Below are positions 33,463-42,360 of a stretch of DNA of 64,000 nt, in pieces. This stretch comes from RPQJ01 sp963754535 (GTDB taxonomy: Bacteria; Pseudomonadota; Gammaproteobacteria; Steroidobacterales; Steroidobacteraceae): positions 1-64,000 of the forward strand of contig CAVWGG010000031.1 of NCBI GenBank assembly GCA_963754535.1. Direction: 5' to 3'. The translations under genes and the position numbers were made by a program. Below the pieces are notes generated by a model, which saw only the letters and a program-made list of their open reading frames with translations, was not told where the DNA came from and made no database searches. Each line of letters begins with the position of its first letter. Positions within the stretch are counted from its first letter, which is position 1.

Positions 33463-34137
33463 ATGGCAGAAGGTCTTTCTTTTCCGGGCACGATGACCGA
33501 CGCAATTATACTTCACGCCCCGCTGCGACTGCCGGTGTCCTGCCCGTCGTGGCAGGAGCCGCTGCTGCAGGCGTTGCCGTACGCGCGTCGCCTCGAGCTG
33601 GAGCGGCGCGAGCCAGGAGCGCGACGGGCCAGCCTGGCCGGCCTCGGTCTCGTGCTGATGGCGGCGTCCCGCCTGACCCGGCAGGAGTTTCCGTCGCGGG
33701 CCTTCACGTTTGCCCAGGAAGGCAAGCCGCGGCTGGCCGGCGGTCCCTTTTTCAGCATTTCGCACTCCCTGACGCGCGTGGCCTGCGTCGTCTGCGCCGA
33801 CACCGACTGTGGCATCGACATCGAGGATCTGCAGGAACCGGTCGAAGCCGCGACGGCGACGAAGCTGCAGCGCTGGACCGCCACTGAAGCTGCCTTGAAA
33901 GCCGCGGGCCTGGGGTTGCGCGCAGCGAGTGAGGTCGCGCTCGCAGGTTCGATCGGGCATGCGCTGCTAAGAAGCGAACGCTACGAACTGCAGGCCGTGG
34001 ACGTGGTGACTGGAGTCATCGGTCACGTCGCTGCCAAGGCGCAACTGACGACGATCGTCGAGTCCCTGGAGCTCGACGACGCCCGCCTGTCAGCGTTGCT
34101 CGAGCGCAGCCTCGGCCTGGCGACGCAGTTCGAATAA
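33463..34137 (+). CDS. Sfp-type 4'-phosphopantetheinyl transferase
   Basis: This enzyme converts apo carrier domains to holo form with the CoA arm. Diagnostic motifs are FSISHSLTRVACVV, the metal-binding GIDIED, and WTATEAALKAAGLGL. It has 224 residues, or 214 if the ATG at 33493 is used. It diverges from the P450-ligase operon with only about 30 bases between starts, a strong hint that it serves that carrier domain. Its 3' end overlaps the convergent acyltransferase gene by 48 bases. Confidence 0.87.
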   Translation: MAEGLSFPGTMTDAIILHAPLRLPVSCPSWQEPLLQALPYARRLELERREPGARRASLAGLGLVLMAASRLTRQEFPSRAFTFAQEGKPRLAGGPFFSISHSLTRVACVVCADTDCGIDIEDLQEPVEAATATKLQRWTATEAALKAAGLGLRAASEVALAGSIGHALLRSERYELQAVDVVTGVIGHVAAKAQLTTIVESLELDDARLSALLERSLGLATQFE

Positions 34138-34881
34138 ACGCTCGGCCATCTGCTGCTGCCAGCCGGCCAGGGCCTCGGCGTCCATGGAGCGGCTCACCTT
34201 CACGGGTTCGCCGTACACGATCGCGATGCGGCTGAAGGGCAACGGCAGCTCGAACGAATCCCAAGTGCGGAACGTGAACTTGAACGAGTGTGCGATCGCG
34301 ATCGGCAGGATCGGTTTGCCCGTGATCTGCGAAAGCATGATCGCGCCCGGCTTGAATTCGTGCAGCGGCCCGCGCGGTCCATCGGGCGTGATCGCGGGCG
34401 AGATCTGCTGCTTGACGATGGTCTCGTAGTAATCACGCAGCGCGCGTGCGCCAGTGTGCGTCGAGGACCCACGGATGACGTGGGCGCCGAATTTCTGCAC
34501 GAGCATGGCGGGGCCCGTGCCGTCGACGGACGGGCTCACGAGGAAGCCAACCCTGAGCCCGGCGTCGCGCAGGTCGAGCAGGGCGCGCGCGCCGAACAGC
34601 ATGTGCTGGTGCCAGTACACCGGGATCAGTGACTTCAGGTCGCGTATGGCCTGCTCGGCCATCTCTTTGCCGGCCACGTGCGTGACGCGGCAGCTGGCCC
34701 AGATGGCGCGCACGGCCCACCAGGCGATGACCACGGCGACGCGGTACACCAGCAGCCGCCCCGGGGTCAGCTTGCGCTTGCCGCGCGTGACCTTGCGGTA
34801 CAGCGTGTTCTTGAGGGGCGCGGGCTCGGTGGACGATGGCTCGTCATCCGCCGCCGCGGGGTCATCGTGTTCCTGGGTCAT
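34090..34881 (-). CDS. DUF374/PlsC-like lysophospholipid acyltransferase family protein
   Basis: A 263-residue protein with one membrane segment (RLLVYRVAVVIAWWAVRAIW) and the DUF374 signatures YWHQHMLFGA, GLRVGFLVSPSVDG and ITPDGPRGPLHEFKPGAI. It belongs to the acyltransferase superfamily seen next to lipid A genes. It lacks the plain H-x4-D of PlsC except in the HQHMLFGA context. A role in envelope lipid acylation is inferred from the family and neighbours. It overlaps the transferase gene at its 3' end. Confidence 0.78.
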   Translation of the reverse strand: MTQEHDDPAAADDEPSSTEPAPLKNTLYRKVTRGKRKLTPGRLLVYRVAVVIAWWAVRAIWASCRVTHVAGKEMAEQAIRDLKSLIPVYWHQHMLFGARALLDLRDAGLRVGFLVSPSVDGTGPAMLVQKFGAHVIRGSSTHTGARALRDYYETIVKQQISPAITPDGPRGPLHEFKPGAIMLSQITGKPILPIAIAHSFKFTFRTWDSFELPLPFSRIAIVYGEPVKVSRSMDAEALAGWQQQMAERLFELRRQAEAALEQR

Positions 34882-34905
34882 GCTGCGATTGCGGCGACGC
34901 GTCCG

Positions 34906-35793
34906 TCAGACTTCATCCGGGCATTCTGCCTGCTCGAGCTGCAGCGCTGAATGGTCGATCGCAAATTTTTCCGCGATCACGCGCTTGGCTTCGCGCAGTA
35001 CGAGTCCGCCATCGGCACCGGCAGCGAGTCCTACGTGCAGCGTGAGCATGGTCTGCCCCGAGGTGAGCGACCAGCAGTGCACGTCGTGGATGTCGCGCAC
35101 GCCGGGCACGTTCGCCATCAGTTCCCGGCGCAGTGCATCGGGATCGACGGAATCCGGCGCTTCTTCCATCAGGATGCTGGTCGACTTGCGCAGCAGCGAC
35201 CAGGCGCTGCGCAGGATCAATACCGCGACGAGCACCGACAGGATCGGGTCGATCGGGGTCCAGCCGGTGGTCAGGATGATCCCTGCCGCGGCCAGCGCGC
35301 CGATCGAGCCGAGCAGGTCGCCCATCACGTGCAGGCGGGCGGCGGATACGTTGAGGTTGTCCTGGTTGCCCTTGCGCAGGATCGAATACACGGAAATGTT
35401 CGCAATCAGTCCGGCCAGTGCGACCCCAAGCATCGTCCCACCCTCGATGGGGCGCGGCGTCGACAGTCGATCCGCGGCTTCGACGACGATCCACACGACC
35501 ACGACGAACAGCGCCAGCGCATTCACGAACGCCGCCAGCACCTGCGCGCGGTGGTAGCCGTACGAGCGGCGCGGGTTCGTCGGGCGCATCGTGAGCCGGG
35601 CCGCGATCCAGGCCAGCGCCAGCGCAGCCGTGTCGGTCAGCATGTGGCCGGCGTCGGCCAGCAGGGCGAGTGAGCCCGAAATCAGGCCGCCCGCGACCTC
35701 GAGCGCCATGAACGTCGCGGTGATCGCCAGGGCCCAGCCGAGCCGGCGGCTTTCCGATGCGTGCGGACGGGAATGTGCGAGACGGTCTTTCAA
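34906..35793 (-). CDS. Cation diffusion facilitator (CzcD/ZitB-like zinc efflux)
   Basis: This inner-membrane metal/proton antiporter has 295 residues and six membrane segments. The metal-site motifs are LLADAGHMLTDTAALALAW in TM2 (HxxxD) and LHVMGDLLGSIGAL in TM5 (HxxxD). The cytoplasmic C-domain contains VRDIHDVHCWSLTSG. This pattern is typical of Zn/Co/Cd exporters. It stands 24 bases upstream of the DUF374 gene on the same strand and diverges from the glycosyltransferase genes. Confidence 0.9.
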   Translation of the reverse strand: MKDRLAHSRPHASESRRLGWALAITATFMALEVAGGLISGSLALLADAGHMLTDTAALALAWIAARLTMRPTNPRRSYGYHRAQVLAAFVNALALFVVVVWIVVEAADRLSTPRPIEGGTMLGVALAGLIANISVYSILRKGNQDNLNVSAARLHVMGDLLGSIGALAAAGIILTTGWTPIDPILSVLVAVLILRSAWSLLRKSTSILMEEAPDSVDPDALRRELMANVPGVRDIHDVHCWSLTSGQTMLTLHVGLAAGADGGLVLREAKRVIAEKFAIDHSALQLEQAECPDEV

Positions 35794-35839
35794 GGGATGG
35801 GTCGGACGACCAGCGGCGGCCCCGGGACGGGGGAGCGTT

Positions 35840-35845
35840 TATACT
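35840..35845 (+). promoter_or_regulatory. -10-like element before the glycosyltransferase pair
   Basis: TATACT lies 60 bases before the GTG start, in the divergent gap with the efflux gene. The -35 is unclear. Confidence 0.35.
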
Positions 35846-35904
35846 ACCCGACGGCCCCCGCAGGCGGCGGCCGCACAAACCACAACTGCAGGGCTCGTTC
35901 GACT

Positions 35905-36660
35905 GTGACCACCCCTCCGTCCCCGGCCTCGATGCCCGACGTCTCCGTCGTCATACCCGTCTGCAACGAGGATGAGAACGTCCTGCCGCTGGCGCAGGAA
36001 ATCCACGCCGCGCTGGCCGGCAAGTACTCCTTCGAGCAGATTTTCGTGGACGACGGCAGCACGGACAAGACGGGCGAGATGGTGCTCGCGGCGCGCGCGC
36101 AGGGCATGCCCGAAATCCGGCTGCTGCAGCACGTGACGCGCTCGGGCCAGAGTGCCGCCGTGGCCACCGGCGTGCGCCATGCGCGCGGTCGCTGGATCGC
36201 CACGCTTGATGGCGATGGCCAGAACGACCCGGCCGATTTCCCGCGCCTGCTCGACGCGCTGATGAACCCCGCGTCGCCGCAACTCAAGCTGGTGATGGGC
36301 AATCGCACCACTCGCCGTGACACGTGGCTGCGCCGCGTTTCTTCGCGCGTCGCCAACGGCGTGCGCGGCTGGTTCCTCCAGGACGGCACGCCGGACACGG
36401 GTTGCGGCATCAAGGTGTTCGACCGCGACGTGTTCATGCACATGCCGCGTTTCAAGAACATGCACCGGTTCATGCCGGCGCTCTTCCAGCGTGAGGGGTT
36501 CGAGGTCATTTCGCTGCCCGTGAACCATCGCGAGCGCACGCGTGGCACGTCGAAGTACGGTCTCCACAATCGGCTGTGGGTCGGCATCGTCGACCTGTGG
36601 GGCTTGAACTGGTTGATTCGACGCGCGTCCCCGCGGGTCGAAATTCGCGAGGAACGCTGA
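35905..36660 (+). CDS. Family 2 glycosyltransferase, DPM1/ArnC-like
   Basis: This 251-residue enzyme likely transfers a sugar to polyprenyl phosphate. DVSVVIPVCNEDENVLPLAQEI opens the GT-A fold, with FVDDGSTDKT and IATLDGDGQNDP carrying the nucleotide- and metal-binding acids. GCGIKVFDRDVF and HRERTRGTSKYG follow as in dolichol-phosphate-mannose synthase relatives. The short C-terminus has no clear membrane pair. GTG 35905 is preferred over ATG 35932 because AGGG lies upstream. Two bases separate it from the ArnT-like gene. Confidence 0.85.
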   Translation: MTTPPSPASMPDVSVVIPVCNEDENVLPLAQEIHAALAGKYSFEQIFVDDGSTDKTGEMVLAARAQGMPEIRLLQHVTRSGQSAAVATGVRHARGRWIATLDGDGQNDPADFPRLLDALMNPASPQLKLVMGNRTTRRDTWLRRVSSRVANGVRGWFLQDGTPDTGCGIKVFDRDVFMHMPRFKNMHRFMPALFQREGFEVISLPVNHRERTRGTSKYGLHNRLWVGIVDLWGLNWLIRRASPRVEIREER

Positions 36661-36662
36661 GC

Positions 36663-38435
36663 GTGAACGGCGCCGGCGGCGTGCCGAACTCGGTGCTCGA
36701 CCGCTGGCTGCGACCGGGGGCGAATTCGGCGCGCGACGTCAGCGTCGACCTGCTCTGGCTGGTCGGGCTCGCGCTCCTGCTGATGGCGACGGGTCTCGGC
36801 CTGCGCGATCCGTGGCCGGCCGATGAGCCGCGCTTCGCGCTGGTCGCGCAGGACATGCTGCGGTCCGGCGACTGGATGATTCCGCGCGTCGGCGGCGATC
36901 TCTACGCCGACAAGCCTCCGGTGTTCTTCTGGCTGATGGCCTCGGCGATCGCGCTGACCGGATCGCTGCGGATCGGCTTCCTGCTGCCGTCGCTGCTCGC
37001 GGGCATCGGCTCCGTCGTGCTCGTGTACGACCTGCTGCGTCGCGTCCGCGGACGCGAGGTTGCCTTCGCCGGTGGCCTGGTGCTGCTGCTCACGTTCCAG
37101 TTCGTGTGGCAGTTCCGGCAGGCGCAGATCGACGGCGTGCTGTGCTTCTTCACGACGCTGAGCCTGTATGGGTTGCTGCGGCACCTGTTCGCCGGCCCGA
37201 GCATGGGCTGGTTCTGTGTCGGGTGGTTTGCGGCGGGTATCGGCGTCGTCACCAAGGGCGTCGGTTTCCTGCCGCTGCTGCTGCTGATTCCGTTCGTCGT
37301 GCTCGCTGCGCGGGGCTGGCCGGCGACGGCGCCGCATCGCGACCCGCGCTGGTGGCTGGGGCCGGTCTTTTTCCTCGGTGCAATCGCGTCGTGGTTCGTG
37401 CCGATGATGCTGGTGACCTCGGCGGGCGGCGAACTGCTCGCGTACCGCAACGAAATACTGTTCAAGCAGACAGTCACGCGCTACGCGGGAGCATGGCACC
37501 ACCACGAGCCTTTCTGGTTCTACCTCGTCAACGTCATTCCGGTCCTGTGGCTGCCGCTGACGGCGCTGCTGCCCTGGCTCTGGCCGCGGTGGCGCGACGC
37601 ATTGCGACCGGGCACGCGGGATACGTTCGCCGCCGTGCTGCTCGCGTGGGTCGTGCTGGTCGTGCTGTTCTTCTCATTGAGTTCAGGCAAGCGTGGCGTG
37701 TACGTGCTGCCGGCCGTGCCCGCGCTCGTGATGGCGGCAGCGGCCTGGTTGCCGGAAGTCCTGCGACTGCCCAGGACGCGCAAGCTCGCGTTCATTCTCG
37801 CTGCGATCCTGGCCATCGGTGCGGTGTCGGGCGCCGTGTACTTCGCGTTCGACGGCAAGGCCAGTGCGCGGATCGTGCGTGATTACGGCATTGCGCCGTT
37901 GCTGCCGCTCGCCGTGGCGGGTCTCGGCGGCGTTATCGCACTCGCCTTTTTCCGTGCGAAGGACGGCTGGCTCGCCTACGGCGGCACGCTCGCGGCCATT
38001 TTCGTGGCCATCGGCTTCATCGTGTATCCGCGCATGGACGACGTGCGGTCGGGCAGGGGCTTCATGGCGGAGGTCGAGCAGGCTTCCGCCGGGATTGCGG
38101 AACTCGGTCTCGTCGGCGCGAAAGAACAGTACCTGCTGGAGTTGCGGCGACCGAGCATCAACTTCGGGCACGCTCGCTGGCAGGAAAAGGAAGCCGAGGC
38201 GGCGGACGCCGCAGCCTGGTACGCGGCGAAGCCCGGGCGCGCGCTGCTCGTGCACCAGAAGACGCTCGAGATCTGCTTCCAGGGCATGCAGGCACTGGAA
38301 CTCGGTCGCGCCAATCGCCAGCACTGGTTCCTCGTGACCGGTGGCGCCCCTGATTCCGCGTGCGTCGCGCGTGGCGACCTGCGTCGGGCGAGGCTCTACA
38401 TTCCGCCGAATGCGTCAATAAATTCAGCGTCTTAG
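36663..38435 (+). CDS. ArnT-like GT39/83 membrane glycosyltransferase
   Basis: This 590-residue integral membrane enzyme would move a sugar from polyprenyl phosphate to a periplasmic acceptor. The first loop has the conserved acidic pair and motif DPWPADEPRFALVAQDM; IPRVGGDLYADKPPVFFW follows, as in ArnT/PMT superfamily members. About 12 hydrophobic segments are visible, and SGKRGVYVLPAVPAL lies later. The C-terminal periplasmic domain is present. It is paired with the ArnC-like gene, which suggests lipid A or other envelope sugar decoration. Aminoarabinose specificity is not shown. Confidence 0.83.
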   Translation: MNGAGGVPNSVLDRWLRPGANSARDVSVDLLWLVGLALLLMATGLGLRDPWPADEPRFALVAQDMLRSGDWMIPRVGGDLYADKPPVFFWLMASAIALTGSLRIGFLLPSLLAGIGSVVLVYDLLRRVRGREVAFAGGLVLLLTFQFVWQFRQAQIDGVLCFFTTLSLYGLLRHLFAGPSMGWFCVGWFAAGIGVVTKGVGFLPLLLLIPFVVLAARGWPATAPHRDPRWWLGPVFFLGAIASWFVPMMLVTSAGGELLAYRNEILFKQTVTRYAGAWHHHEPFWFYLVNVIPVLWLPLTALLPWLWPRWRDALRPGTRDTFAAVLLAWVVLVVLFFSLSSGKRGVYVLPAVPALVMAAAAWLPEVLRLPRTRKLAFILAAILAIGAVSGAVYFAFDGKASARIVRDYGIAPLLPLAVAGLGGVIALAFFRAKDGWLAYGGTLAAIFVAIGFIVYPRMDDVRSGRGFMAEVEQASAGIAELGLVGAKEQYLLELRRPSINFGHARWQEKEAEAADAAAWYAAKPGRALLVHQKTLEICFQGMQALELGRANRQHWFLVTGGAPDSACVARGDLRRARLYIPPNASINSAS

Positions 38436-38543
38436 CTTGAGTTCGCTAGACTTTGTGTCAGAATTCGGCTCGCGCCAACGTAGGTCGAGTCGTCGTCATT
38501 CAATCAAGCGACCACGTTCGCGCCAGGGAGACCGGACAGCGCG

Positions 38544-41234
38544 ATGTCGTCGCAACCCCCGCCGATCGAAACCGAGGAACAGGAAACAGCAGATTTCCTG
38601 GCCACGCAGTTCATCTTCGGCAATGGCGAGCGCCCCACGGTCGGTCTCGACGTTCTCGTCACCAAGGTCGCCGTCGACTTCGTAGGACTCACCAGCGAAG
38701 CGGGGGACAATTGCGTCAAGCGCAACCTCGATGCGCTGCGTGAAGCGACCGGCGTCGACGCCATCTGCATCGCCCTGCTCGACGGCGAGCGCAAGGTCAT
38801 CGAGCGTGTCGCGGCATCCACCGGCCTGGTGACGCCGTTCGACCCGCAAGTCATGAAAGGCGATGCCGCCGACCGCCTGCCGGTGCTGACCGGCAAGCTC
38901 GAGCACCTGCGGCTTGCCGAGATCCGCGACACCCTCCACCCCCGCCGCGAGCACGCGGTCGATGCCGCGCGCCTGGTGGAATTCAACGTGCGCTCGGCCC
39001 TCGTCTGCGGCATGTCGCTGAACGATCGCGTCAATGGCTTCATCGCTCTGTTCTCGTCGCAGCCGCGCAAGGAAGGCTGGGACGCGAACCTGCACCTGAT
39101 GCTCAAGCTGGTCGGATCGAGCTTCGCCACCGGCCTCGAGCGCCTGCGCGTGCAGCGTTACCTGGCCAAGCTCGAAGAGCGCAATGCGCTGTCGCTGCCC
39201 GCCGCCAATGACGGCATGTGGGACTTCGACGTCGAGAACAACACCGTCTACTACTCGCCGCGCTGGCGGAAGATGCTGGGCTACGACGAGCACGACGCGA
39301 AGGTGACGCCCGACTGGCGCCGCCTCGTGCATCCGGACGACCTTGCGCGCGTCCAGGCGATGATCCGCGACCACATCGCCGGCAAGACGCCGATGTTCGA
39401 AAGCGTGCACCGCATGCGGCACGTCAAGGGCGACTGGCGCTGGGTCGTAAGCCGCGCCCAGGCGCGCGTCGACGGCACCGGTCGCCTGCGTCGCCTGGTG
39501 TGCGTCGAGTTCGACATCACCGAACGCAAGCTCTACGAAGACGCGCTGTTCAAGGAGAAGGAAAGCGCGCAGATCACGCTGCAGTCGATCGGCGACGGCG
39601 TCATCACGACCGACGGTCACATGATCGTCGAATACCTGAACCCCACCGCCGAGGAACTCACCGGCTGGAAGTTCGAGGAAGCGCAGGGCAAGGGCGTCGA
39701 CGAGATTTTCCGCGGTTTCCACGAAGAGACCTGCGAGCCCCTCGAGAACCCGCTGTCGGTGGCGATCCGCCGCGCCCGCGCGATCAAGTCGGTGCGACCG
39801 ACGCTGCTGATCAAGCGCGACGGCAACGAGATGTACATCGAAAGCACGGCGTCGCCGATCCGTGACGGATCGGGCGCCGTCTGTGGCGGCGTGCTGGTGT
39901 TCCACGACGTGAGCGAGAGCCGCGAACTGAACCGCAAGCTCTCGTACCACGCGAGCCACGACATCCTCACGGGCCTGGTCAATCGTCGCGAGTTCGAGGC
40001 ACGCCTCGAGCGCTCGCTGCGCAGCGCCAAGGCGCGCGAGACGCAATACGCGCTCTGCCACCTCGACGTCGACCAGTTCAAGATCATCAACGACACCTGT
40101 GGCCACAGCGCGGGCGACGCGCTGCTCGGGCAGGTGGGCGCGCTGCTCAAGACCAAGATCCGCTGGCGTGACACGCTTGCGCGCCTCGGCGGCGACGAGT
40201 TCGGCGTGCTGCTCGAGAGCTGCTCGCTCGACGACGCGCTGGTCATGGCCGAACAGCTGCGCGAGACCATGCGCAACTACAAGTTCGTCTGGGAGGAGCG
40301 CACGTTCCGGCTCGGTTGCAGCATCGGCGTGGTCCCGATCACGGGCGACAGCGAAGACGTGGCGACGGTCCTGTCGTCGGCCGACAGCGCCTGCCAGGCG
40401 GCAAAGGAAGGCGGTCGCAACCGCGTCTTCAGCTTCCAGGACAACGACATCGACCTCATGCGCCGCCGCCGCGAAATGCAGTGGGCTGCGCGCATCAACA
40501 ACGCGCTCGAGGAGTCGCGCTTCGAGCTGTTCCGGATGACGATCCAGCCGCTGCAGAAGCACGACCCGGGCGCCCACTACGAATTGCTGCTGCGCATGAA
40601 GGACGAGACCGGCAAGATCGTCTCGCCCGACAACTTCATCAACGCGGCCGAGCGCTACGGCATCACGCCGCAGATCGACCGCTGGGTGGTCGAGAACGCG
40701 CTGCGCTGGCTGGTTTCCGAGGCCGACGAGCGTGAGCGGCTCGCGCTGTGCTCGATCAATCTCTCGGGCCAGAGCCTGGGCGACGCCGACTTCCTGCCGT
40801 TCGTGCAGAAGCTGCTGAAGAACAGCGGCATCGACGGCACGAAGATCTGCTTCGAGATCACGGAGACGGCGGCGATTGCGAGCTTCTCGCAGGCGAATCG
40901 TTTCATCGCGGCGCTCAAGGAAGAGCAGGGCTGCAAGTTCGCGCTGGACGATTTCGGCACGGGCTTGTCGTCGTTCGGTTACCTGAAGCACTTCCCCGTC
41001 GACTTCCTGAAGATCGACGGCAGCTTCGTCAAGGAAATCCTGCGCGACCCGATCGACCGCGAAATGGTGCGGTCGATCAACGAGATCGGGCACCTGACGG
41101 GCAAGCAGACGATCGCGGAGTTCGCCGAGAACGAAGAGATCATCAACATGCTCAGGTCGCTGGGCGTCGACTACGCGCAGGGCTACGGCATCTCGGCGCC
41201 TACGCGCATCCTGCGGATTGCTGCGAACGGCTGA
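38544..41234 (+). CDS. GAF-PAS-PAS-GGDEF-EAL cyclic-di-GMP signalling protein
   Basis: This is an 896-residue cytosolic sensor. A GAF-like domain (about 40-200), PAS 1 (about 215-330, NDGMWDFDVENNTVYYSPRW) and PAS 2 (about 335-455, QSIGDGVITTDGHMIVEYLNPTA) are followed by GGDEF, with intact active site GGDEF at 549-553, and EAL (about 640-890). The EAL signature reads ELL (680-682), but SINLSGQSL, FEITETAAI, DDFGTGLSSFGYLK and FLKIDGSFV keep the catalytic metal ligands and lysine. It may be bifunctional or a phosphodiesterase controlled by GTP. It is monocistronic. Confidence 0.9.
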   Translation: MSSQPPPIETEEQETADFLATQFIFGNGERPTVGLDVLVTKVAVDFVGLTSEAGDNCVKRNLDALREATGVDAICIALLDGERKVIERVAASTGLVTPFDPQVMKGDAADRLPVLTGKLEHLRLAEIRDTLHPRREHAVDAARLVEFNVRSALVCGMSLNDRVNGFIALFSSQPRKEGWDANLHLMLKLVGSSFATGLERLRVQRYLAKLEERNALSLPAANDGMWDFDVENNTVYYSPRWRKMLGYDEHDAKVTPDWRRLVHPDDLARVQAMIRDHIAGKTPMFESVHRMRHVKGDWRWVVSRAQARVDGTGRLRRLVCVEFDITERKLYEDALFKEKESAQITLQSIGDGVITTDGHMIVEYLNPTAEELTGWKFEEAQGKGVDEIFRGFHEETCEPLENPLSVAIRRARAIKSVRPTLLIKRDGNEMYIESTASPIRDGSGAVCGGVLVFHDVSESRELNRKLSYHASHDILTGLVNRREFEARLERSLRSAKARETQYALCHLDVDQFKIINDTCGHSAGDALLGQVGALLKTKIRWRDTLARLGGDEFGVLLESCSLDDALVMAEQLRETMRNYKFVWEERTFRLGCSIGVVPITGDSEDVATVLSSADSACQAAKEGGRNRVFSFQDNDIDLMRRRREMQWAARINNALEESRFELFRMTIQPLQKHDPGAHYELLLRMKDETGKIVSPDNFINAAERYGITPQIDRWVVENALRWLVSEADERERLALCSINLSGQSLGDADFLPFVQKLLKNSGIDGTKICFEITETAAIASFSQANRFIAALKEEQGCKFALDDFGTGLSSFGYLKHFPVDFLKIDGSFVKEILRDPIDREMVRSINEIGHLTGKQTIAEFAENEEIINMLRSLGVDYAQGYGISAPTRILRIAANG

Positions 41235-41314
41235 GTGCCGTTGCGGTCTGCCGCTCGTGGGCTGAACCGCGGTTCCTGCTCAAGAAGACGAGGAGGGGCA
41301 AGGTCACAGGCTGC

Positions 41315-41378
41315 CGATTCCGTGCTTTTCCTGGCGGGCGGAAAGGCAGACACGCCCGCCAGGAAAAGCACGGAATCG
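41315..41378. repeat. Conserved-loop hairpin element, copy A
   Basis: A 26-bp perfect stem (41315-41340 with 41353-41378) closes a 12-base loop GAAAGGCAGACA. Pairing resumes for four more bases after one mismatch. It lies in the 246-base gap between the GGDEF-EAL gene and the convergent SOUL gene. The loop matches those of four other copies in the window while the stem does not. Confidence 0.9.
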
Positions 41379-41480
41379 ACAGCTGCGGGCCGGCGCCTGA
41401 GCTTCGTCTTCGTGACCGAAGACTACGCACGGCGCATGGGACGGCCAGGCCGCGACGATCTAGTCTGATGTCCACGGCGG

Positions 41481-42044
41481 TCATCGCACAGGTTGCCGGG
41501 CGACCGGTATCAGCACTTCATTGCGACGCATGAACCACGGCGTGAAGGGCGTGTTGTAGCGGGCGAGCACCGGTTCGCCGCCACGGGTGAGCCCGCCGCC
41601 TGATACGCTCGCGCAGCAACGCTTCGTTGTCACGGTAGTTGCCTGCGGTCCAGCGCCCGGAGTAGCGCCAGCAGGCCACGAGCTGCGCCGGCAACTCGCG
41701 AATCTGGATGGTGGGGTCCAGCGGCCTGGGCGCAGTGACGAGCGGTACGTGGACGGCAGCGTGAAGGCGACGAGGACGGCTCGGCCATCGGCGACCTGCG
41801 AGACCGGCGCCGTCATTGCAATTTTCTCACCGCGCGATTGCGTCACCGGCGCCGTCATCGCGATCTTCTGCTGCGCGCCGTTGTTGCCGCTGATGTAGCG
41901 GAACAGACGCTGGCAGGCGATGGTCACCAGGCGCATTCGAAGTTGGCGCCCGGCCATGCCCTCGATCTCAGGGCCAAGGTCAACCGTTGCAAGTAACTTC
42001 ACCGTGACACCTTTCGTCTCAGGTGCCGCCTGTTCGTCGCTCAT
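41481..42044 (-). CDS. SOUL haem-binding family protein (frameshifted)
   Basis: SOUL proteins bind haem or related hydrophobic ligands. Start ATG 42044. GNNGAQQKIAMTAPVTQ and KIAMTAPVSQ are the family core, and GGEPVLARYNTPFTPWFMRRNEVLIPV is the typical C-terminus. Between them the first frame is nonsense; the alternative frame reads PLDPTIQIRELPAQLVACWRYSGRW and NYRDNEALLRERI. Compensating shifts at about 41745 and 41600 are therefore present. The corrected length is about 187 residues. There is no signal peptide. Convergent with the signalling gene. Confidence 0.75.
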   Translation of the reverse strand: MSDEQAAPETKGVTVKLLATVDLGPEIEGMAGRQLRMRLVTIACQRLFRYISGNNGAQQKIAMTAPVTQSRGEKIAMTAPVSQVADGRAVLVAFTLPSTYRSSLRPGRWTPPSRFASCRRSSWPAGATPGAGPQATTVTTKRCCASVSGGGLTRGGEPVLARYNTPFTPWFMRRNEVLIPVARQPVR

Positions 42045-42251
42045 CGTGCTCTCCTTCCGGTACTTCCAGGGCCTGACGAGAAGTTCATTGTTTGGACGAT
42101 GTGCAGGCAAATAGGTTTCGCTGCATAGGGAGCAGCAACATGATTGCAGCGCGGACCGCTTCAGCCAGGCCTTACGTGGTGGCTGGCAGACCGCTCCCGG
42201 CCGAAGGCGGGCTCAACGACTGCTCTTGAGCGCACTGGCGCCGAATCGCAA

Positions 42252-42325
42252 GCGGGTGGTCCCGGAGTCATTCTGGCGAGCGTGCCTGCCTTTCCGCTCG
42301 CCAGAATGACTCCGCAACCACCCGC
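42252..42325. repeat. Conserved-loop hairpin element, copy B
   Basis: A 20-bp perfect stem plus 9 bp after two mismatches (42252-42282 with 42295-42325) closes the 12-base loop TGCCTGCCTTTC, whose reverse complement GAAAGGCAGGCA differs from copy A at one base. It occupies much of the 316-base gene-free gap between the SOUL start (42044) and the nadC end (42361). The rest of that gap shows no gene. Confidence 0.88.
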
Positions 42326-42360
42326 CATTGCCGTCCGGCCGCTTTAAGCGAAGTGCCCGC

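Noticed and set aside
38496..41093. 865-codon minus-strand frame opposite the GGDEF-EAL gene
   Set aside because: Shadow frame of a high-GC gene with no recognisable domain.
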